This document shows, piece by piece, positions 60,601-64,000 of a stretch of 64,000 nucleotides of DNA. The notes under the pieces were generated by a model. That model was not told the origin of the DNA. It did no database searches and was given only the letters and a program-made list of their open reading frames with translations. Origin of the DNA: Brachyhypopomus gauderio (Eukaryota; Chordata; Actinopteri; Gymnotiformes; Hypopomidae). The stretch covers positions 892,441 to 956,440 of the forward strand of contig NW_027506902.1 in the NCBI RefSeq assembly GCF_052324685.1, given 5' to 3'. Position 1 is the first letter of the stretch. Each line of letters begins with the position of its first letter. The position numbers and the translations under genes were made by a program.

Positions 60601-63388
60601 ATCAAACTTTTTAGTTTTTGTTAAAACTCGTGCTGCTGCGTTCTGAACCAGCTGGAGTTTGTTTATCGATTTACCAGAGCATCCAGCTAGGAGACTGTTG
60701 CAATAATCTAAACGAGAGGATATGAATGCATGGATTAGTTTTTCTGCATCACTAATATTTAATATGTTTCTAATTTTGCCAATGTTGCGCAAGTGAAAGA
60801 ACGATACCCTAGTTATATTATTAATATGTGTATCGAACGAGAGATCTGGGTCTATTGTGACGCCCAAGTTCTTTACCTCTGCGCTGGGGGTTATAGTAAA
60901 AGAATGTAGATTCAATGCTACATTATGTATCTTGTCTCTCGCAGCCCTAGACCCAGCTATTATTAATTCTGTTTTATCGGGATTTAGTGCTAGAAAGTTA
61001 CACGCCATCCAATGTTTTAGAGATATTAGTGGGGAGGTGGTGTTGTTCTGGGTGAAGAACCCCACACACCCAGTGGGTGGAGCCTGGCTGACACTTTAGA
61101 TGTTTAGTTGCCATCTTCCAGAGATTTGCCGTTTCACTTCATTTCCTTATAACTGACAATATTTCATCTGCAGATGAACAGAAGTTGGAGCTTCATACAC
61201 TCAATTGCCAAAAGTATTTGCTCACTATCCAAATTATTGGGATGAGGTGTTCCAATCACTTCCATGGTCACAGGTGTATAAAATTAAGCACCTCGGCATG
61301 CAGACTGTTTTCCAGTATGGAACTGTGATAGGTCACCAACTTTCTGCAGAGTCAATCACTACAGACATCCAAACTTCACATGGCCTTTAGATTAGCTCAA
61401 GAACAGAGTTTCATGGAATGGGTTTCTATGGTCGAGCAGCTGTATCCAAGCCATACATCACCAAGTGCAATGCAAAGCATTGGATGCAGTGGTGTAAAGC
61501 TCGCCACCACTGGACTTCAGAGCAGTGGAGGTGGGTTTTCTGGTGTGACGAATCACGCTTCTCAAAGACTCCTATTTAAAATGTATCTAGCCTAATTAGG
61601 AATCATGACCAAATTGAATCCCTAATCCCAGTGCAGCAGAGAAAAAATTTGTCATGCTATATCAGACCCTGTATCAGATCAGGTGTCTGGTCAGCTCTGA
61701 TGCCCTTTTGGAGTTGTTTTACCCAATTGGTTGCAAGGAGCTTATTTCATTGGTAAAATCTGCCAAACCCTCCACATGCATACTAGATTCCATACCAACT
61801 CATCTACTCAAAGAATTACTGCACAATAATGTAGAACCTTTGCTGACTGTAATTTTTGTTTAAATTGATGTTCACATAGTCAACATGTATCTTATATCTT
61901 GGTTGCATATTGCCAAAGACAATTCCATACAAGCACCTAGGAGGTGTGCCAATGCCTTGGCATCCACTGGCAAACCAGACCACGTCCTAGAGGGGACTGT
62001 GACTACTCGGCTTGGAATTACAACTATAACTATATTTGAAGAACTATAAATATGGACTTCTGTTAGAGGGCCACCCAATGGAGGATGTGTTCCCTTTTGA
62101 GTCTTGGTCCTTCCAAGGTTTCTTTCCTGCCATCTTAGGGAGTTGTTCCTTGCCACTGTCGCCTCTGGCTTACTCAGTAGGGATCTGGACACATACAATT
62201 GTAAATCTGCTTTGAGACGTGTTGTAAAAAGCACTATATAAATAAACTTGACTTTGACTTTCTGGCAATCTGATAGACGAGTCTGGGTTTTGCAGTTGCC
62301 AGGAGAACGGTTCTTGTCTGACTGCAATGTGCCAAGTGTAAAGTTTGGTGGAGGGGGGGATTATGGTGTGGGGTTGTTTTTCAGGAGCTGGGTTTGACCC
62401 CTTAGTTCCAGTGAAAGCAAATCTGAATGCTTCAGCATACCAAGACATTTTAGACAATTCCATGTTCCCAACTTTGTGGGAACAGTTTGGAGCTGGCCCC
62501 TTCCTCTTCCAACATGACTGTGCACCAGTGCACAAAGCAAGGTCCATAAAGACATGGATGGCAGAGTCTGATGTGGATGACCTTGACTGGCCTGCACAGA
62601 ATCCTGACCTCAACTCGAATGAACACCTTTGGGATGAATTAAGAGTGGAGATTGAGCACTAGGCCTTCTTGTTAAACATCAGTACGTGACCTCACAAATG
62701 TGCTTCTAGGAAGAATGGTCAAAAAATCCCCATAAACACACTCCTAGACCTTGTGGACAGCCTTGCCAGAAGAGTTGAAGCTGTTCTAGCCGCATTGAAC
62801 CCTATGGATTAGGAATGGGATGTCACTTAAGCTCATTTCTCATTTGTGAGTCAAGGAAGGTGAGCGTATACTTTTGGCAAAACACTATGTATCCATTCAT
62901 AACCTAATATAATAAGCAGCACACCTGCACCTAATCATTATGTAGAAGCACCCCACGCACAGGAGAGTTCATTCTCTTGTGTTGTTTCTTGCGCCTGTTC
63001 TGAGTGTTGTGAGTGAGGCCTTGACCACACTAGACATGTGCTAGCTCAGCTCTCCACCCAGTGGAAACGTGGGTTAGGGTTAGTCTGTTCCTCCGTGCTC
63101 CAGAGTTCCTGGGAGGCATCACTGGTCCTGGCACCAGCAACGGTATGTCATTAAAAGTGATAACAGTGGTCTAGGCAGGAGTGAGCCAAGAAACACTCAC
63201 CTGCATGGTGTGAAAAATGCGTGTTTTTCTCGAAATGGAACTCGATGTCGACGGTGGGCTGGCCCAGTGCCTCCCGACTCCAGCCCACGTAGTCGTAGCC
63301 GGGCCACACCCGGAGCTCCTTGCTCTCAACAAAATCATCCCCACCCAACACTCCGTCACACAGCTGGCCCAGGCCGCCAAACACCACC
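38631..63388 (-). CDS. ddr1: Discoidin domain receptor tyrosine kinase 1, 5' end outside window
   Basis: DDR1 is a collagen-activated receptor tyrosine kinase. Exons: 63388-63201, 57612-57363, 56515-56372, 42126-41960, 41874-41679, 40943-40830, 40365-40070, 39955-39828, 39719-39522, 39428-39176, 39005-38856, 38771-38631. The first two encode the discoidin-like domain ([43 protein letters not shown]). The third is a Ser/Thr/Pro-rich juxtamembrane exon, and the fourth the membrane helix ([20 protein letters not shown]). Exon 40943-40830 has the LLNNPAY Shc-type motif of the DDR1b insert. The kinase shows [26 protein letters not shown], and the activation loop YAGDYYR. All phases agree except the 63201-63388 exon, which has one extra A. 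Signal peptide and N-terminal discoidin exons lie beyond 64000. Confidence 0.93.
39011..39068. repeat. (CA)n microsatellite in DDR1 intron
   Basis: About 58 bp of CA, placed directly next to the acceptor of the 38856-39005 exon. Confidence 0.95.
41082..41127. repeat. (CA)n microsatellite in DDR1 intron
   Basis: About 46 bp of CA dinucleotide. Confidence 0.9.
41612..41671. repeat. (TG)n microsatellite next to a DDR1 splice donor
   Basis: About 55 bp of TG, beginning a few bases after the donor of the 41679-41874 exon on the minus strand. Confidence 0.9.
42177..44801 (+). mobile_element. PIF/Harbinger transposon with broken transposase
   Basis: The ends are GGGGGTATACCACGAAGCGG on the left and, as complement, GGGGGTATTCCAGAAAGCGG on the right, flanked by the 3-bp repeat CAG. 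Three-base duplications fit PIF/Harbinger. Inside, 42374-42733 encodes the HARBI1-type N-terminus ([41 protein letters not shown]). [14 protein letters not shown] near 42903 and [20 protein letters not shown] near 43505 are DDE-domain segments, and [20 protein letters not shown] near 43895 is the C-terminal helix. Stops and frame changes make it non-functional. Confidence 0.85.
43015..43488 (+). mobile_element. Non-LTR retrotransposon 3' end inserted in the Harbinger element
   Basis: This segment splits the Harbinger transposase between its two DDE blocks. It ends TGACAATAAAGTTGAATTGA, a short tandem tail typical of Rex1/CR1-like fish retrotransposons. It has no coding capacity. The left boundary is approximate. 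Confidence 0.55.
44915..45496. repeat. Inverted repeat with 79-bp arms upstream of the nested gene
   Basis: Positions 44915-44993 recur as near-perfect reverse complement at 45418-45496 (core TCCGCCCTTT, CACGCCCACCGGGGCT, CCTGCAGCATTA). The arms contain CCAAT boxes. The loop is about 425 bp. It could be a degenerate foldback or MITE remnant or part of the promoter region; no target duplication was found. Confidence 0.75.
45549..45680 (+). promoter_or_regulatory. Core promoter and 5' UTR of the nested gene: CRE and TATA box
   Basis: A perfect palindromic cAMP-response element TGACGTCA (45549-45556) is followed 16 bp later by TATAAAA (45572-45578). The expected start of transcription is near 45603, leaving an approximately 78-nt 5' UTR before ATG at 45681. 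Upstream CCAAT boxes (GCCAATCA or complement) are at about 44888, 44986 and 45418. The spacing is that of a textbook focused promoter and independently supports the gene model. Confidence 0.7.
45681..51861 (+). CDS. Unrecognised 839-aa protein gene nested in a DDR1 intron
   Basis: I do not recognise this gene. Eight exons: 45681-45701, 48151-48287, 48388-48424, 48857-49044, 49181-49394, 49570-51315, 51459-51522, 51749-51861; total 2520 bp = 839 aa plus stop. All seven junctions have GT-AG sites and consistent phases. The 1746-bp exon 6 is an open 582-codon block. The protein is mostly predicted amphipathic helices of the type [34 protein letters not shown] and [20 protein letters not shown]. 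No signal peptide, membrane helix, zinc site or enzyme motif is visible. The C-terminus is strongly basic: [53 protein letters not shown]. It is antisense to DDR1. A polyadenylation signal follows at 51894. Helix-rich sperm-sheath or anchoring proteins are a loose resemblance only. Confidence 0.8.
45911..46255. mobile_element. hAT MITE with 8-bp target-site duplication in intron 1 of the nested gene
   Basis: The ends are CAGGGGTGGCCAATC and, as complement, CAGGAGTGGCCAACC. The exact 8-bp duplication CACTAGAC flanks it (45903-45910 and 46256-46263). The 345-bp interior is non-coding. Confidence 0.9.
46264..46690. repeat. Inverted partner of the adjacent hAT MITE
   Basis: The block 46590-46685 (GCGATCGATTGCTCGCCAG on the complement, CGCCACCCCCGCC) is the reverse-complement relative of 45935-46055 inside the MITE. 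It also contains a 46507-46545 piece of the family nested at 17067. It is a degraded transposon mosaic. The minus-strand open frame with several cysteines in it is not supported as a gene. Confidence 0.5.
46922..46934. promoter_or_regulatory. RFX-type X-box motif
   Basis: GTTGCTTGGCAAC is an imperfect palindrome of the X-box class (GTTGCC/GGCAAC half-sites) bound by RFX factors. It lies in intron 1 of the nested gene. Function is inferred from the motif alone. Confidence 0.4.
47434..47745. mobile_element. Foldback MITE, near-complete palindrome
   Basis: The whole 310 bp is an inverted repeat centred at 47581. Outer arms: GGAAGCCCAATCCCGCCACC left, GGTGGCGGGAATGGGCTTCC right. Inner arms consist of repeated ATTATTTYGAGATACTAAGTC units that pair with their complements. 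There are only one or two unpaired bases at the centre (CGAGATA-G-TATCTCG). It is predicted to fold into a long hairpin. It lies in intron 1 of the nested gene. Confidence 0.85.
48600..48745. repeat. Dispersed repeat fragment related to 2470-2550
   Basis: Inverted similarity to 2470-2550 (TACCGGATCGAGGCAGA / TCTGCCTCGATCCGGTAA, GCTCAAATTAAGCCCTG / CAGGGCTTAATTTGAGC). Lies in an intron of the nested gene. Confidence 0.55.
51894..51899 (+). terminator. Polyadenylation signal of the nested gene
   Basis: AATAAA 33 nt after the stop codon at 51859-51861, followed by an A-rich tract. Gives a very short 3' UTR. Confidence 0.7.
51905..52740. other. DDR1 intron stretch, LTR-like fragment only
   Basis: No gene is seen. 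The 52575-52680 segment repeats the start of the putative LTR at 4616. Confidence 0.4.
52744..54053 (+). mobile_element. Second PIF/Harbinger copy, 5'-truncated
   Basis: It is nearly identical to 43489-44801, same orientation. It retains the DDE segment at its left end, the HARBI1-like C-terminal segment at 52995-53204 ([37 protein letters not shown]) and the right terminal inverted repeat followed by CAG at 54054. The left terminus and N-terminal transposase half are missing. Confidence 0.85.
54074..54123. repeat. (CA)n microsatellite
   Basis: About 50 bp of CA, 20 bp after the end of the second Harbinger copy. Confidence 0.9.
54690..56061. mobile_element. hAT element with nested MITE
   Basis: Left end TGCTGGCGGTAT, right end ATACCGCCCAGCACTA, with the 8-bp direct repeat CTCTGTAG at 54682-54689 and 56062-56069. 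The left terminus appears to lack the first three bases of the repeat (TAG overlaps the duplication). The interior contains the dispersed block ATCGCAGTGGCTCCGC at 54920-54935, shared with the elements at 2850 and 20954. Confidence 0.75.
55298..55613. mobile_element. 316-bp hAT MITE nested in another hAT element
   Basis: Ends TAGGGTGACC and GGTCACCCTA are perfect inverted repeats, flanked by the exact 8-bp duplication CAATACAA (55290-55297 and 55614-55621). The same 10-bp end occurs at 506-515. Confidence 0.92.
56196..56275. repeat. (TG)n microsatellite interrupted by CGCGCG
   Basis: An 80-bp alternating purine-pyrimidine run with a central CGCGCGC block in a DDR1 intron. Confidence 0.95.
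56798..57360. repeat. TG-rich compound minisatellite at a DDR1 splice donor
   Basis: It contains repeated 46-62 bp units (GTGTATATGATGTATTTGTG ... GTGGATGTGTATGG) built on TG dinucleotides. It ends immediately against the donor of the 57363-57612 exon, whose GT is the complement of 57361-57362. The open frames in it are low-complexity artefacts. Confidence 0.85.
57616..57670. repeat. (CA)n microsatellite next to a DDR1 acceptor
   Basis: About 50 bp of CA; on the DDR1 strand it is a (TG)n run directly before the acceptor at 57613-57615. Confidence 0.95.
57671..58630. other. DDR1 intron stretch, nothing recognised
   Basis: GC-richer than its surroundings at 57720-57970, with no gene or clear repeat ends found. 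Confidence 0.3.
58636..58990 (-). mobile_element. L2-type LINE 3' tail
   Basis: Plus-strand TATAGCGCTTTTTACAACAG then GTGAGCACACCAAAGGCCAG are the inverted L2 tail also found at 18136 and 59795. Confidence 0.7.
58991..59794. other. DDR1 intron stretch, nothing recognised
   Basis: No gene or repeat boundary was identified. Confidence 0.3.
59795..61065 (-). mobile_element. L2-type LINE with 267-codon ORF2 C-terminus
   Basis: On the minus strand 61065-60262 is uninterrupted and encodes the end of an L2 reverse transcriptase: [74 protein letters not shown], and the terminal [18 protein letters not shown]...KTHLF. The 3' UTR and tail follow to 59795. The copy is 5'-truncated, as is usual for LINEs. 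Because the reading frame is intact, this is one of the younger elements here. Confidence 0.9.
61198..62889 (+). mobile_element. Tc1-type transposon remnant interrupted by an L2
   Basis: Ends CACTCAATTGCCAAAAGTAT and, as complement, CATAGTGTTTTGCCAAAAGT, flanked by TA (61196-61197 and 62890-62891). The right part at 62345-62662 encodes the Tc1 catalytic region: [24 protein letters not shown] with the second Asp, and [10 protein letters not shown] with the Glu. The left part has frame breaks. An L2 fragment sits at 61564-62258. Confidence 0.85.
61564..62258 (+). mobile_element. L2 fragment inserted in the Tc1 element
   Basis: Between Tc1 sequence ending AATCACGCTTCTC and resuming TTTCTGGCAATCTGAT lies an L2 piece. 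It encodes [19 protein letters not shown] near 61776 and ends with the L2 tail GTTGTAAAAAGCACTATATA then AATAAACTTGACTTTGA. It is internally deleted. Confidence 0.8.
62892..63200. other. DDR1 intron stretch, nothing recognised
   Basis: No gene or repeat was identified between the Tc1 element and the next DDR1 exon. Confidence 0.3.
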
Positions 63389-64000
63389 CTGGGGACACAT
63401 TTAAGACATCATAATTAAAATTGCACAACCGTGAAATACACGCATATGACACACAGACATTTCCCATACATACATCATCAGACTACACAAACACACACAC
63501 ACACACACACACACTACACACAGCTGCAGGAATCTGGGCTGAGTGAACAATCCCCCCCCACCCCACAAAAAAGCCTTAGGTCAGCTAATGCAAATCTCTG
63601 GCTGATTAAAAACATCTGGGAGTGCTAAATATCGCAAGTACCAGCTCTGACACACACACACACACACACACACACCACACACACACACACACACGTTTCT
63701 CAAAGCGGACATATCATGATATGCACTCTCACATACCCAACATGAATTGGCCAGATTAAAATATGAGCATCTACTCAGCTCAGTGTGAGGTGTGAAATAC
63801 TGAACAAAATGATTTGGGCCAAAGCATCAATTACACTTGCAGTTCAATGTCTGGTGAGATCTAGCGTTCACTGATTTGTGCCTTGCGATCATTTTGACAC
63901 CACTGTTCGCCACTCAGTCAACGCTAAGGCACTGTTCCATGTGGCATCACTGGGCCAGACCCCATATTCAATGCTGGACTGCCATGAGGTTGGAGTGAAC
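63389..64000. other. DDR1 intron up to window edge, with CA runs
   Basis: Two short (CA)n tracts at 63489-63514 and 63651-63694. No further DDR1 exon was recognised. Confidence 0.4.

Overview
This window is eukaryotic, vertebrate nuclear DNA, and the protein sequences and transposon families point to a teleost fish. Spliced genes with GT-AG introns, long dinucleotide microsatellites, L2 LINEs, many hAT and PIF/Harbinger elements and a Tc1 copy suggest an otophysan such as a characin, catfish or knifefish. The order within teleosts is an inference. There are no bacterial genes, operons, rRNA, tRNA or CRISPR arrays.

Four genes match the MDC1-TUBB-FLOT1-DDR1 block of the mammalian MHC class I region, in the same order. 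(1) MDC1, minus strand, CDS 15257 to 6006 in 12 exons, about 2071 aa: FHA, SDT clusters, TQxF motifs, a large Lys/Glu/Arg repeat and tandem BRCT. (2) A class I beta-tubulin (TUBB), minus strand, CDS 27472 to 23190 in 4 exons, 445 aa. (3) FLOT1, plus strand, CDS 29272 to 34469 in 12 exons, 425 aa. (4) DDR1, minus strand, 12 exons from 63388 to 38631, with its first exons beyond the right edge. I reconstructed splice sites by eye; exon phases are consistent throughout except for one apparent one-base frameshift in DDR1.

The most novel object is a fifth gene on the plus strand at 45681-51861. It lies wholly inside a 14.2-kb DDR1 intron, antisense to DDR1. Eight exons join in frame into an 839-aa protein that I do not recognise: long amphipathic helices and a basic C-terminal tail. 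It has a compact core promoter with a perfect CRE (TGACGTCA) and a TATA box, a string of upstream CCAAT boxes, a nearby 79-bp inverted repeat, and an RFX-like X-box in intron 1. It is bracketed by two same-direction PIF/Harbinger copies.

Layout: 1-1735, long inverted repeat with helically phased 8-bp palindromes; 2040-5250, L2 remnant, hAT element and probable solo LTR; 5820-15300, MDC1; 15900-22980, microsatellites, nested hAT elements, L2 and Ty3/gypsy gag remnants; 22980-27560, TUBB; 28200-35871, FLOT1 with two intronic minisatellites; 35900-63388, DDR1 with the nested gene, Harbinger, hAT, foldback, L2 and Tc1 insertions. Several transposons are supported by exact target-site duplications read directly from the sequence.
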